From positions 682,001 through 746,000 of the forward strand of contig OZ241894.1 of NCBI GenBank assembly GCA_965203575.1: 64,000 bases of DNA, read 5' to 3'. A program made the position numbers and the translations under genes. The notes under the pieces are model-generated. The model saw only the letters and a program-made list of their open reading frames with translations. It did not search any database and was not told where the DNA came from. This document shows, one piece after another, positions 49,971-58,252 of the stretch; position 1 is the first letter of the stretch; the number at the start of each line of letters is the position of its first letter. This stretch comes from Aldehydirespirator sp965203575 (GTDB lineage: Bacteria; Actinomycetota; Acidimicrobiia; Acidimicrobiales; Aldehydirespiratoraceae).

Positions 49971-50084
49971 CTATGCGCCGGGCTTCCCGAGACTGCCGCG
50001 GAGGCGGGCCCGAAGCTCGACCAGCTCCGCCTCGGCGGCCTGCCGGGCGGCGGCCTCCTCAGCCAGCACCTCCGACTCGCTCCG
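49971..50084 (-). pseudogene. C-terminal fragment resembling a Uma2-family endonuclease
   Basis: The frame reads SESEVLAEEAAARQAAEAEL then VELRARLRG and stops. This is the alanine/glutamate coiled-coil tail seen at the end of Uma2 proteins. The catalytic part is missing. Confidence 0.4.
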
Positions 50085-50253
50085 ACAACACTACCCCCGG
50101 CCCGCCGCCCGCAACCGCAACACCACCAAAACACACCACAACCCACAACACAGCCCGCACGTCCCGTGCGCCCCGCCGGCGCACACCCACAACCCCCCAC
50201 CCCCCAAGGGCCCCTCGGAACCACTCGTCTAGCGCAGGGGTTCGCCCCCCCCT
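50085..50253. other. Strand-asymmetric C/A-rich gap
   Basis: The plus strand from 50085 to about 50180 is mostly C and A with few G and very few T. A ~25-bp segment near its end (ACTCGTCTAG, CAGGGGTTCGC) also occurs at 49833-49861, partly inverted. No gene seen. Confidence 0.5.
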
Positions 50254-51555
50254 CTAGCGGAGGCGCGGGCGGCGCAGGAGGTTGGCGGCGACGGCCGAGG
50301 CCCGAAGTGGCCAGGGATCGAACGTGCCCTGCTCGGCGACGGGCGGGGCCGGTCGTGTGAGCATGCGGTACACGACGTACAGAGCGATGACGGCGTGGCA
50401 CACGATCAGGATCCCGAAGTAGGCCCACGGCGCGATGGCCGCCATCAGGAACCCGCCCAGCGTCGGCCCGATCACGGCCCCGACCCCGCTGACCCGCACC
50501 AGCGATGCGCTGGCCCCGGTCAACTGCGCGGGCGAGACGCTGTCGGCGGTGGTGGCCACGGCCAGCGAGTACAGCGGGAAGGTCGAGCCGCCGTGGACGA
50601 ACATCAGCAGCAGCGACAGAGCCGATCCCACCGACACCAGCAGGTGCAGCCCCGCGGAGCCGGCCGCGATGATGGCCACGACGATGATCACATAGCGGCG
50701 GGGCACCCGGTCGGAGGCGCTGCCGATTAGCCACTGGAACGCCACCGACCCCACCATCGACGAGACCACGAACAGCGAGATCCGGGTGTTGGACAGGCCC
50801 TCGGAGGCGGCGTAGAAGGCGCCGAGCCCCATCAGGCAGCCCTGTGAGACGCCCACCCAGAACGCGGTGAGCAGCCCCAGCGGCACGATCTTGACGAGCT
50901 CGCGCACCGAGATCGGCTCGGGCACGACCAGCGGCGGCGCGGTGGACGCCGACAGCGCCACCGGCACCAGCGCGAACGAGATGAGCGCCGAGGACACCAC
51001 GAACAGCTTGAAGCCGCCGGGGTCGGCAAGGTTGAGCATCAGTTGGCCCACCGCCATCCCGCCCATGGTCACGATCATGTAGCGCGACAGCATCCGGCCC
51101 CGGGTGGCGTTGGTGGCCATGTCGTTGAGCCACGACTCGACGGTCACCAGGATGCCGGCCAGGCACAGCCCGTAGGCGAGCCTCAGCAGCGTCCACGACG
51201 CCGGATGGACCCAGACCACGTGCAGGATGGCGGCGGCCGAGCCCACCGAGGACAGGGCCGCGAACACCCGGATGTGGCCGACTGAGGCGATGAAGTGCTC
51301 GGCCGCCCTGGTTCCGAACAGGAAGCCCAGGAAGTAGCCGGCCATCACCACGCCGGTCACGGCCAGCCCGAAGTCCTCCAGTTCGGCCCGAACGCCCAGG
51401 GCGACCCGCAACAGCCCGTTGCAGGTCATGACCAGCGCCACGCCGACGAGCAGCGACCTGACCGCGCCGAAGCTGTCGCCGCGCGGCTCGATCCAGGGTC
51501 CGCCCGTCAGCCCGTCATCGCCGGGCTCAGGTCTAACCACGGCGCCGGAGGCCAC
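50254..51555 (-). CDS. MFS transporter
   Basis: A 433-residue, 12-span major facilitator protein resembling the YcaD/YfkF-like group: GVVMAGYFLGFLFGTRAAEH (TM2-3 loop), LRLAYGLCLAGILVTVESWLND (TM4-5) and a second-half motif SDRVPRRYVI. The GTG at 51555 is chosen because TACGAT ends 6 nt upstream; longer frames start at 51615 or 51693. Substrate unknown. Confidence 0.85.
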   Translation of the reverse strand: MASGAVVRPEPGDDGLTGGPWIEPRGDSFGAVRSLLVGVALVMTCNGLLRVALGVRAELEDFGLAVTGVVMAGYFLGFLFGTRAAEHFIASVGHIRVFAALSSVGSAAAILHVVWVHPASWTLLRLAYGLCLAGILVTVESWLNDMATNATRGRMLSRYMIVTMGGMAVGQLMLNLADPGGFKLFVVSSALISFALVPVALSASTAPPLVVPEPISVRELVKIVPLGLLTAFWVGVSQGCLMGLGAFYAASEGLSNTRISLFVVSSMVGSVAFQWLIGSASDRVPRRYVIIVVAIIAAGSAGLHLLVSVGSALSLLLMFVHGGSTFPLYSLAVATTADSVSPAQLTGASASLVRVSGVGAVIGPTLGGFLMAAIAPWAYFGILIVCHAVIALYVVYRMLTRPAPPVAEQGTFDPWPLRASAVAANLLRRPRLR

Positions 51556-51781
51556 GCCCGGATCGTAAGTCAGCGACCGCGGGCGCGAGGACGACTCAAG
51601 CGTGACTTCCGTCACACCCAGAGGCCGAGCCACAGCTCTCTTAGCGCCGCCGACACGAACCACGCCGCTTCTAGGCGCAGTTGTACGTCTCACATCGGCA
51701 TAACTACGTCAAGAAGGAGCCAGCCGTGCTCGATCTCGGAGCCAGGCGGTCTGCTCCGGCTGCTGGACGTGGGGCGGCGGA

Positions 51782-52579
51782 TCAGGCGCGGGCCAGAGCG
51801 GACGCGATGGCTTCGCGGACCGGGATCGGGCTCTCGATCTGCAGGAAGTGGCCGACCCGGTCCAGGTGCACGGTGCGAGCATCCCCGAAGGCGTCGATCA
51901 TCCCGGCAGCCCGCTTGTTGGGGGTCATCTTGTCCTCACGGCCCAGGATCAGCGTCACCGGGCACTGAACCCGGGCCGCGGCCGCCTCGGCGCCGTCGTA
52001 GGCGTCGCATGCAGCCAGGTCGCCGGCCAGCACACCGGGAGGGGCCCGGTCGAGCAGCGAGGTGTTGCCTCCGATGAGCCACATTCCCGGGGAGGCGTGA
52101 CCGCCGGTGTGGGCTCGACTGCCTATGCCCCAGGAGGTGATGAGCCGCCCGGCCACCGGGTCGTCGGCGTCGGCGGCCGACTGCAGCGCGGGATGCACCG
52201 GCATCGCGCCGGCGGTCCCCAGCAGCACCAGCGACCGGACCGCGTCGGGCCGCTGGGCGGCCGCCTCCAACGCTACGAACGTGCCCATCGAGTGCCCCAC
52301 CAGGTGGGCGGGCGCCAGGCCCAGGGCCTCGGTGGTGCTCGCCAGCCACGCCCCCATCTCGGCGATAGTTCCGAGGGCCGGTCCGTCGCTGCCGCCGTGG
52401 CCGGGCAGGTCCACCGCCGCGGCCCGGTAGCCGTGGTGCGCGATCCAGCGGGTCTGGAGCTGCCACACGGTGCGGTCGCCGCCGGCCCCGTGCACGAGCA
52501 CCACTGCGGGCTCGTCGCCGTCGATGCTGCGGCCCCCGGTGGCGCAGCGCACCACCCGCCCGTCGATCAGCGCTTCCAC
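51782..52579 (-). CDS. Alpha/beta hydrolase
   Basis: A 265-residue alpha/beta hydrolase: VVLVHGAGGDRTVWQ, PGHGGSDGP, nucleophile GHSMGTF and late His in DRVGHFLQIESP. Similar to esterases and C-C hydrolases. It lies downstream of metY in the same direction, separated by a duplicated 72-bp segment. Confidence 0.87.
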   Translation of the reverse strand: MEALIDGRVVRCATGGRSIDGDEPAVVLVHGAGGDRTVWQLQTRWIAHHGYRAAAVDLPGHGGSDGPALGTIAEMGAWLASTTEALGLAPAHLVGHSMGTFVALEAAAQRPDAVRSLVLLGTAGAMPVHPALQSAADADDPVAGRLITSWGIGSRAHTGGHASPGMWLIGGNTSLLDRAPPGVLAGDLAACDAYDGAEAAAARVQCPVTLILGREDKMTPNKRAAGMIDAFGDARTVHLDRVGHFLQIESPIPVREAIASALARA

Positions 52580-52617
52580 TGCCGTCCGCTCCTGGTGGGC
52601 GGCATGCCCGCCGGCGC

Positions 52618-52761
52618 CCCCGAGCCAAATCTCGGGTTTGTTTCGTGCGCTGTGTCCACAGAAACCACCCCAAGAAATCGGGTCAGCGGACCCGAGCCAA
52701 ATCTCGGGTTTGTTTCGTGTGCTGTGTCCACAGAAACCACCCCAAGAAATCGGGTCAGCGC
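52618..52761. repeat. 72-bp tandem duplication between metY and the hydrolase gene
   Basis: Units 52618-52689 and 52690-52761 differ at two bases. Each holds two small inverted repeats (CCGAG/CTCGG and GGTTT/AAACC). The block ends 5 bp after the metY stop codon. Confidence 0.92.
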
Positions 52762-52766
52762 ACCCG

Positions 52767-54059
52767 CTAGCGCTGCGAGGCCTTGAGGGCCCGCTCCAGG
52801 TCCTCGATGATGTCGCGGGGATCCTCCAGCCCGACCGAGATCCTCACCAGGTCCTCTCCTACACCCGCCGCGGCCAGGTCGGCGGCCGACATCTGCTGGT
52901 GGGTGGTGCTGGCCGGGTGGATCACCAGGGTCTTGGCGTCGCCCACATTGGCCAGATGGGAGGCCAGGCGTACCGCGGCGATGAACTTGGCCCCGGCGTC
53001 GCGCCCTCCGGCGATGCCGAAGCTCAGGATGGCCCCGGTTCCTCGCGGGTAGAGCCGGCGGGCCAGATCGTGGTCGGGGTGGCTGGCCAGGGACGGGTAC
53101 TTGACCCAGGTCACCGCGTCGTTGGCGGCCAAGGCCTCGGCCACGGCTTCGGTGTTGGCCACATGGCGCTGCATCCTCAGCGGCAGCGTCTCGACGCCCT
53201 GGAGGATCTGGAAGGCGTTGGCCGGACTCATGCACGCTCCGAAGTCCCGCAGTCCCTCCGCCCGGGCCCGGTTGATGAAGGCGGCGGGACCGAACTCGTC
53301 GCTGAAGCTGATGCCGTGGTAGCCGGCGTAGGGCTCGGTGATGGTTCCGAACAGGCCCGAGGCGTCCCAGTCGAAGTGGCCGCCGTCGACGAGCATGCCG
53401 CCGAGAGCCACCCCGTGACCGCCCAGGAACTTGGTGGCCGAGTGCATCACGATGTCGGCACCGTGCTCGAAGGGGCGGATGAGGTAAGGGGTCGAGAACG
53501 TGGCGTCCACCATCAGCGGCAGGCGGTGCTCGTGGGCCACGCCTGCCACCGCGGCGATGTCGAGGACCTCGATGCCGGGATTGCCGAGCGTCTCCGCGAA
53601 GACGAGGCGGGTGTCAGCCCTTATGGCGGCCGCGAACTCGTCGGGACGGCGGGGGTCCACGAACGTCGTCGTGATGCCGAAGCGCGGCAGTGTCAGGTTG
53701 AGCATGTTGTGGGTGCCGCCGTAGATGTTGCGACTGGCCACGATGTGGCCGCCGGTGTCCATCAGGGTGGCCACGGCCAGGAAGAAGGCGGCCTGGCCGC
53801 TGGCGGTGGCCACCGCTCCCACGCCGCCCTCCAGTGCAGCCACCCGTTCCTCGAGCACGGCCACGGTCGGGTTGGAGATCCGGGAGTAGATGTGGCCCGG
53901 GATCTCGAGGTTGAACAGCCCGGCCGCATGGTCGGTGTCCTCGAAGGAGTACGAGGTGGTGAAGTAGATCGGCACGGCTCTGGCGCCCGTCGTCGGATCG
54001 CTGTGCTGGCCGGCGTGAAGGCTGAGAGTGTCGAAACGCAGGAAGTCGGGCTCTACCAC
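52767..54059 (-). CDS. metY: O-acetylhomoserine sulfhydrylase
   Basis: A 430-residue Cys/Met-metabolism PLP enzyme making homocysteine from O-acetylhomoserine and sulfide. Landmarks: DTLSLHAGQHSDPTTGARAV, YSRISNPTVAVLEERVAALEGG, PLMVDATFSTPYL, the PLP-lysine in HSATKFLGGHG, and GLEDPRDIIEDLERAL at the end. The GTG at 54059 gives the usual family length. A dispersed repeat lies directly upstream. Confidence 0.93.
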   Translation of the reverse strand: MVEPDFLRFDTLSLHAGQHSDPTTGARAVPIYFTTSYSFEDTDHAAGLFNLEIPGHIYSRISNPTVAVLEERVAALEGGVGAVATASGQAAFFLAVATLMDTGGHIVASRNIYGGTHNMLNLTLPRFGITTTFVDPRRPDEFAAAIRADTRLVFAETLGNPGIEVLDIAAVAGVAHEHRLPLMVDATFSTPYLIRPFEHGADIVMHSATKFLGGHGVALGGMLVDGGHFDWDASGLFGTITEPYAGYHGISFSDEFGPAAFINRARAEGLRDFGACMSPANAFQILQGVETLPLRMQRHVANTEAVAEALAANDAVTWVKYPSLASHPDHDLARRLYPRGTGAILSFGIAGGRDAGAKFIAAVRLASHLANVGDAKTLVIHPASTTHQQMSAADLAAAGVGEDLVRISVGLEDPRDIIEDLERALKASQR

Positions 54060-54071
54060 ACCGGCGAGCCT

Positions 54072-54162
54072 AGAGGCCGAGCGGGTGGGGCGCGACCGGT
54101 GATGACCCGCGAGGCCATGGCCCGAGCGGCCCGTGAGCGCAGCGAACAAGAGCGGGAAACAC
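54072..54162 (-). repeat. Dispersed intergenic element, copy D (91 bp)
   Basis: On the minus strand it begins GTGTTTCCCGCTCTTG, contains the shared core and ends CGCTCGGCCTCT, 12 bp upstream of the metY start. The only copy in this orientation. Confidence 0.88.
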
Positions 54163-54192
54163 GAGGCCGAGCGAACAAAGTCGGGACGCGTC

Positions 54193-54269
54193 GAGGCCCT
54201 CGCCGTATCGGCTGGGGGGTGACCGATACCGGCGGGGCCTCGAGTTGGTTTGAGGGGCTATCGCCCCTC
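54193..54269. terminator. Two consecutive strong hairpins
   Basis: GAGGCC…GTATCGG (54193-54211) pairs with CCGATAC…GGCCTC (54223-54241) with small bulges. GAGGGGC (54252-54258) pairs with GCCCCTC (54263-54269). They follow the 49-aa gene on the minus strand and could terminate it. Confidence 0.55.
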
Positions 54270-54301
54270 TGGGAGGGATCGTCGTGCCGAACGGAAGTCC
54301 G

Positions 54302-54451
54302 TCAGCGGCGGACCCGGTATGGGCGGCCGGCCGCGTCTCGGGTCACCCTGAGCAAGCCCTCGGCCGCGCCGATGGCGTAGCCCGGACCCAGCGCGTCTCG
54401 CCACACCGTTGCGGCGTCGACCCTGGCGTTGTCCAGAGGAATGGATCTCAT
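54302..54451 (-). CDS. Small basic hypothetical protein (49 aa)
   Basis: The ATG at 54451 has AAGGAGG about 8 nt upstream, one of the strongest ribosome-binding sites here. The sequence MRSIPLDNARVDAATVWRD then GYAIGAAEGLLRVTRDAAGR is compact, with no membrane span. The C-terminus PYRVRR is basic. No family recognised; high expression is suggested by the RBS. Confidence 0.6.
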   Translation of the reverse strand: MRSIPLDNARVDAATVWRDALGPGYAIGAAEGLLRVTRDAAGRPYRVRR

Positions 54452-54556
54452 TGGTTGTTCCTCCTTGCTCTGTTTGTGTCCCATTGTCGGCGACGATCCG
54501 ATTGTTTCGCGGACCGCGCCGGATTGCAACGAATTGGAGGTCAGAGGGGGTGTGAT

Positions 54557-56251
54557 TTAGGTCACACCGGTTGAGTCGGCCCGGTAGAAGTCCACCGGCT
54601 CGGGGGGCAGCGGGGTGTCGCCCCGGATGGCGTCGGCGGCCTTCTCGGCCAGCATCATCACCGGGGCGTAGATGTTGCCGTTGGTCACGTACGGCATCGA
54701 CGAGGCGTCCACGACCCGCAGGCCGGTGGTGCCATGGACCTCGAGCGAGTCCGGGTGCAGCGCCGAGTCGTCACCCAGGCCCATGCGGGCGGTGCAGGAC
54801 GGGTGCAGGGCGGTCTCGGCGTCGCGCCGCACCCAGTCGAGGATCTCCTCGTCGGAACTCACACCCGGTCCGGGCGACACCTCCCCGCCGTTGAACGGGT
54901 CCATGGCCGCTTGGTTGAGGATGTGGCGGGCGTGGCGAACGGCCTCCACCCACTCGCGGCAGTCCTCGTCGGTGGACAGGTAGTTGAAGCGCAGCGCCGG
55001 CTTGGTCCGGGGGTCGGTCGAGACGATGGCCACGGTCCCCCGCGAGTTGCTGTACATCGGCCCGACGTGCACCTGGTAGCCGTGGCCGCCCTCGGGCACC
55101 GAGCCGTCGTAGCGGATGGCGATGGGCAGGAAGTGGAACATGAGGTTGGGGTAGGCGACATCGTCGTTGCTGCGGATGAAGCCGCCCGCTTCGAAGTGGT
55201 TGGTGGCGGCCGGCCCGCGCCGGGCCAGCCACTGCAGGCCGATCCAGGGGCGGCGCCACTTGGCCAGGTGCGGCTGCATCGACACCGGCTGCTTGCAGGC
55301 ATACTGCACGTACACCTCCAGGTGGTCCTGCATGTTGGCGCCCACCGCGGGAACGTCGGCCACCACGTCGATGCCGTGGCGGTGCAGGAGACCGGCCGGG
55401 CCCACGCCGGAGAGCTGTAGGAGTTGCGGCGAGTTGATGGCCCCGCCGCAGCAGATCACTTCACCGGCGTTCACGGTTCGGCTGCGGCCGCCCCTGGTGT
55501 AGGTGACGCCGGTGGCCCGGTCGCCCTCGAACAGGATCCTGGTGGTGAGGGCCCGGGTGATGAGGCGGAGGTTGGGCCGGCTGAGCACCGGGTGCAGGTA
55601 GGCCTGGGACGCGCTCAGGCGCCGGCCCCGGTGGACGTTGCGGTCGAAGGCGGCGAAGCCCTCCTGGCGGTAGCCGTTGACGTCGGCGGTCCGGGGGTGG
55701 CCGGCCTGCTCGGTGGCTTCCAGGAAGGCCTCGAACAGGGGGTTGGTGGCCGGTCCCCGCTCCAGCACCAGCGGGCCCCGGTCGCCGCGGTACGCGCCCC
55801 TGCCCCGGCTGGAGGGCGGGCCGCTGTGGTCGTCGCCGGCCAGGCAGCGCTCCATGCGCTTGAAGTAGGGCAGGCAGTGGGCGTAGTCCCAGTTGCCCAT
55901 GCCCGGATCGGCGGCCCAGCGCTCGTAGTCGAGGGGGTTGCCCCGCTGGAAGATCATGCCGTTGATGCTGGATGACCCGCCCAGCACCTTGCCCCGGGCG
56001 TGGTAGACGCGGCGCCCGCCCATGTGGGGCTCGGGCTCGGAGGTGTACTGCCAGTCGTAGAAGCGGTTGCCGATGGGGAACGACAGGGCCGCGGGCATGT
56101 GTATGTACACGTCGAAGCGCCAGTCCCGACGGCCCGCTTCCAGCACCAGCACCGAGGTGCCGGGGTCGGCGCTGAGCCGGTTCGCCAGCGCGCACCCGGC
56201 CGAGCCGCCGCCCACGATCACGTAGTCGTAGCGGCGGTCGCGCTGTGCCAT
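54557..56251 (-). CDS. GMC oxidoreductase, choline dehydrogenase-like
   Basis: A 564-residue FAD enzyme of the BetA group. The FAD loop is YDYVIVGGGSAGCALANRL. GMC signatures are GKVLGGSSSINGMIFQRG and AINSPQLLQLSGVGP. The active-site histidine segment HPSCTARMGLGDD and the C-terminal DASSMPYVTNGNIYAPVMMLAEKAAD are intact. GGAGGG lies 6 nt before the ATG. BetA oxidises choline to betaine aldehyde, but close relatives take other alcohols. No betB or betI is nearby. Confidence 0.87.
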   Translation of the reverse strand: MAQRDRRYDYVIVGGGSAGCALANRLSADPGTSVLVLEAGRRDWRFDVYIHMPAALSFPIGNRFYDWQYTSEPEPHMGGRRVYHARGKVLGGSSSINGMIFQRGNPLDYERWAADPGMGNWDYAHCLPYFKRMERCLAGDDHSGPPSSRGRGAYRGDRGPLVLERGPATNPLFEAFLEATEQAGHPRTADVNGYRQEGFAAFDRNVHRGRRLSASQAYLHPVLSRPNLRLITRALTTRILFEGDRATGVTYTRGGRSRTVNAGEVICCGGAINSPQLLQLSGVGPAGLLHRHGIDVVADVPAVGANMQDHLEVYVQYACKQPVSMQPHLAKWRRPWIGLQWLARRGPAATNHFEAGGFIRSNDDVAYPNLMFHFLPIAIRYDGSVPEGGHGYQVHVGPMYSNSRGTVAIVSTDPRTKPALRFNYLSTDEDCREWVEAVRHARHILNQAAMDPFNGGEVSPGPGVSSDEEILDWVRRDAETALHPSCTARMGLGDDSALHPDSLEVHGTTGLRVVDASSMPYVTNGNIYAPVMMLAEKAADAIRGDTPLPPEPVDFYRADSTGVT

Positions 56252-56349
56252 GGTCACCCTCCGAACTCGGACCGGGAAGCGTACGAGTCCCGGGCCATGC
56301 AACAATCGCGACCCTACCGCTGCCGGAGGAGATCCAGGGAGGCGCTGGC

Positions 56350-56787
56350 GTGAATGAGAACCCCCGTCCGGAGCCCGACTCGCCGCCCTCGGGCCACTGC
56401 CTGTGCGGCGCCGTCAGCTACGAGGTGCACGGCCCGATCCGTCAGGTCTGGAACTGCCATTGCTGGCGCTGCCGCCGCTGGACGGGCCACTACATGGCGG
56501 GGTCGGGATGCAAGCGTTCCGACCTCAGGCTCCTGTCCGACGCCGGCCTGGCCTGGCACCACCCCGCCGACGATCCCAACGTGGCCTACGGCTTCTGCCG
56601 GGAATGCGGGAGTTCACTGTTCTGGAAGGTGATCGACGGCCCGCCGGACCAGATGGACAGGATCGCTGTGTGCGCCGGCACTCTGGACATGCCCACCGGC
56701 CTGCACACCGAGCGAGCATGGTTCGCCGGCGACGCTGCCGACTACCACACCGTGGACCCGTCCATACCCGCCTGGACCAGCGAGTGA
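56350..56787 (+). CDS. GFA-family (glutathione-dependent formaldehyde-activating-like) zinc protein
   Basis: A 145-residue protein with the GFA cysteine set: GHCLCG, CHCWRCRRW and CRECGSSLFW. The GTG at 56350 has GGGAGG 7 nt upstream. The family name comes from Gfa of methylotrophs. Most members are zinc-binding proteins of unknown role, though a formaldehyde link would fit the demethylation operon. A truncated second copy is at 60248-60391. Confidence 0.85.
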   Translation: MNENPRPEPDSPPSGHCLCGAVSYEVHGPIRQVWNCHCWRCRRWTGHYMAGSGCKRSDLRLLSDAGLAWHHPADDPNVAYGFCRECGSSLFWKVIDGPPDQMDRIAVCAGTLDMPTGLHTERAWFAGDAADYHTVDPSIPAWTSE

Positions 56788-56839
56788 GCCCTCGACACGT
56801 CACTCGCTGAGCCTCGCCGAACCGGGGCGCGGCTCCCGG

Positions 56840-56955
56840 CGGCGGCCAGCCGCTCCTCACGCGAACAGGGCCTGCTGCGCGGCTCGGCGCTGGAGCGTCA
56901 TCAACCGGACTGCGGCGGTAAGCCGATCCTCACGCGAACAGGGTCTGCTGTGCGG
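56840..56955. repeat. 43-bp direct repeat: tail of the DprA-like gene, copies 73 bp apart
   Basis: Copies at 56840-56882 and 56913-56955. The second holds the true gene end (AQQTLFA, stop). The first repeats the tail as AQQALFA-stop. A 14-codon frame (56901 to 56857, MTLQRRAAQQALFA) ends in it. Confidence 0.85.
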
Positions 56956-58078
56956 AGGGGCTCGCCGGTGTCGGGAGCGGCTCGGGCACCGAGGCGCTTG
57001 CGACGCCCAACTGCCGTTCAATGTCGTCGAGGCTGGTTACGGGGATTGCGCCTCGTCGCTGGAGGGATTCGTTGCCGGGGCCTTCCCCGTCGCCCCGCCA
57101 CACCGCGACATGCCCATAGCCCTGCTTGAGAGCCTCGGTCGCGCCCGACCAGGTGCCGCCGGCGCCGTCGTCGCTGGCGATTACCACCGTGAGCGCGGCC
57201 TGCGCATAGATGAGCTTGTTGCGGCCCATGGCGTTGCCCGCTCTGAAGGGGGCGTCCGGGCTGTAGGGGGTGCACATGACGGTGCCGCCCTCGTAGACGG
57301 CCCGACGCACGTCGGGCTGCTCGAGCTTGCGCGACAGCGACTCGGCCAGGATCCCGACGACGGTTCCACCAGCCTCGAAGGCCGCGTCCATAGCGAGCTG
57401 GTCCACACCCCGGGCGCCTCCCGACGCGAGCGGAAGGCCTCGCCGTGCCGCGAGCCGAGCGACCTCTCTGGCAACCTCGCCCCCCTCCCGCGACACGTCC
57501 CGACTGCCGACGACTCCCATTCCCGGCCTGCCGAGCAGCTCAAGCGCACCGGCTGCGTGCACGATCGGCGGCGCCCTGTGCCCGAGCCGGTCGAGCCACT
57601 GCTGCGGATAGGGCTCGTCGATGGCCGTGAGTGTGCGGATGCCGGACTGCTCGAGGCTGTCGAGCTCGAAGGCCATGACCATGGAGCGCCCCAAGAGGTC
57701 GACGACGCGACCAGCGAGGCGCTCGGTGAGGTCCAAGTCCCGGACCAGATCCTCCTCGCTGAGGCCGAGCAGCACACTCGGACCGGTCCCGGCCGGAGTC
57801 CGGGAACCGTCAGCAGCCCCGCCGGCGCCGGCTCCACCGCCGGCGTGCGCCTCACTAGCCGAAGACCCGCCCGTGCCGCGGTCCGCTCCGGTGACCGGAC
57901 GAGCCCGGATGCGGTCGAGCAGGCGCCAGTACTCCGATGCCTTGAGCGGCCGTCCGGCCAGCGGCGCGAGCCGGCTGACGAGCAGCACCGTCGCGACAGA
58001 GTCGTCGCTGGCCAACCTGAAGTCGGGCACCGGAAGGTCCGCCACGACCTCGAACTCGATCTCGGGCCGGTAACTCAT
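56930..58078 (-). CDS. DprA-like Rossmann-fold protein, paralogue 1
   Basis: A 382-residue protein. The N-terminal segment (VATVLLVSRLAPLAGRPLKASEYWRLLDRI) and a low-complexity Gly/Ala linker (about 65-100) precede a helical region. The DprA/LOG Rossmann domain follows: GVVGSRDVSREGGEVAREVA, LASGGARGVDQLAMDAAFEAGGTVVGILAESL and the late SPDAPFRAGNAMGRNKLIYA. It ends SAQQTLFA, matching the QxxLF sliding-clamp motif. DprA loads RecA on ssDNA in transformation. A TACAGT lies 9 nt upstream. About 80% identical over the core to the protein at 61588-62700. Confidence 0.87.
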   Translation of the reverse strand: MSYRPEIEFEVVADLPVPDFRLASDDSVATVLLVSRLAPLAGRPLKASEYWRLLDRIRARPVTGADRGTGGSSASEAHAGGGAGAGGAADGSRTPAGTGPSVLLGLSEEDLVRDLDLTERLAGRVVDLLGRSMVMAFELDSLEQSGIRTLTAIDEPYPQQWLDRLGHRAPPIVHAAGALELLGRPGMGVVGSRDVSREGGEVAREVARLAARRGLPLASGGARGVDQLAMDAAFEAGGTVVGILAESLSRKLEQPDVRRAVYEGGTVMCTPYSPDAPFRAGNAMGRNKLIYAQAALTVVIASDDGAGGTWSGATEALKQGYGHVAVWRGDGEGPGNESLQRRGAIPVTSLDDIERQLGVASASVPEPLPTPASPSAQQTLFA

Positions 58079-58130
58079 CGCCGGTGAACTGTAGGCACCC
58101 CCTACGACTCCGCGCTGTGCCTCTCCTGGA

Positions 58131-58211
58131 CGTCCAGCCGCGCTCCTCCAGTTCGTCACGCAAGTACTCGCCCGGCGGGAACGCATGAACGGGCATCTGA
58201 GCCGTATCCAT
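58131..58211 (-). pseudogene. HigA-type antitoxin N-terminal remnant
   Basis: Residues PVHAFPPGEYLRDELEERGWT match the conserved start of HigA antitoxins. The frame then degenerates into unrelated sequence before the DprA-like gene. Confidence 0.45.
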
Positions 58212-58252
58212 GACGCCGGTGGTGGCTTGGGGGTTGGGCTACGGTCCCGGCC

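Noticed and set aside
52470..54380. Very long open frames on the strand opposite known genes (also 44103-46934, 32445-34631, 26989-28845, 5588-6685)
   Set aside because: They run antisense to clear genes (metY, ABC operon, leuS, amidohydrolase, map), have no family signatures and arise from high GC codon bias.
54557..56251. A complete choline-to-betaine operon
   Set aside because: Only the dehydrogenase-like gene is present; no betaine aldehyde dehydrogenase, betI or betT is nearby.
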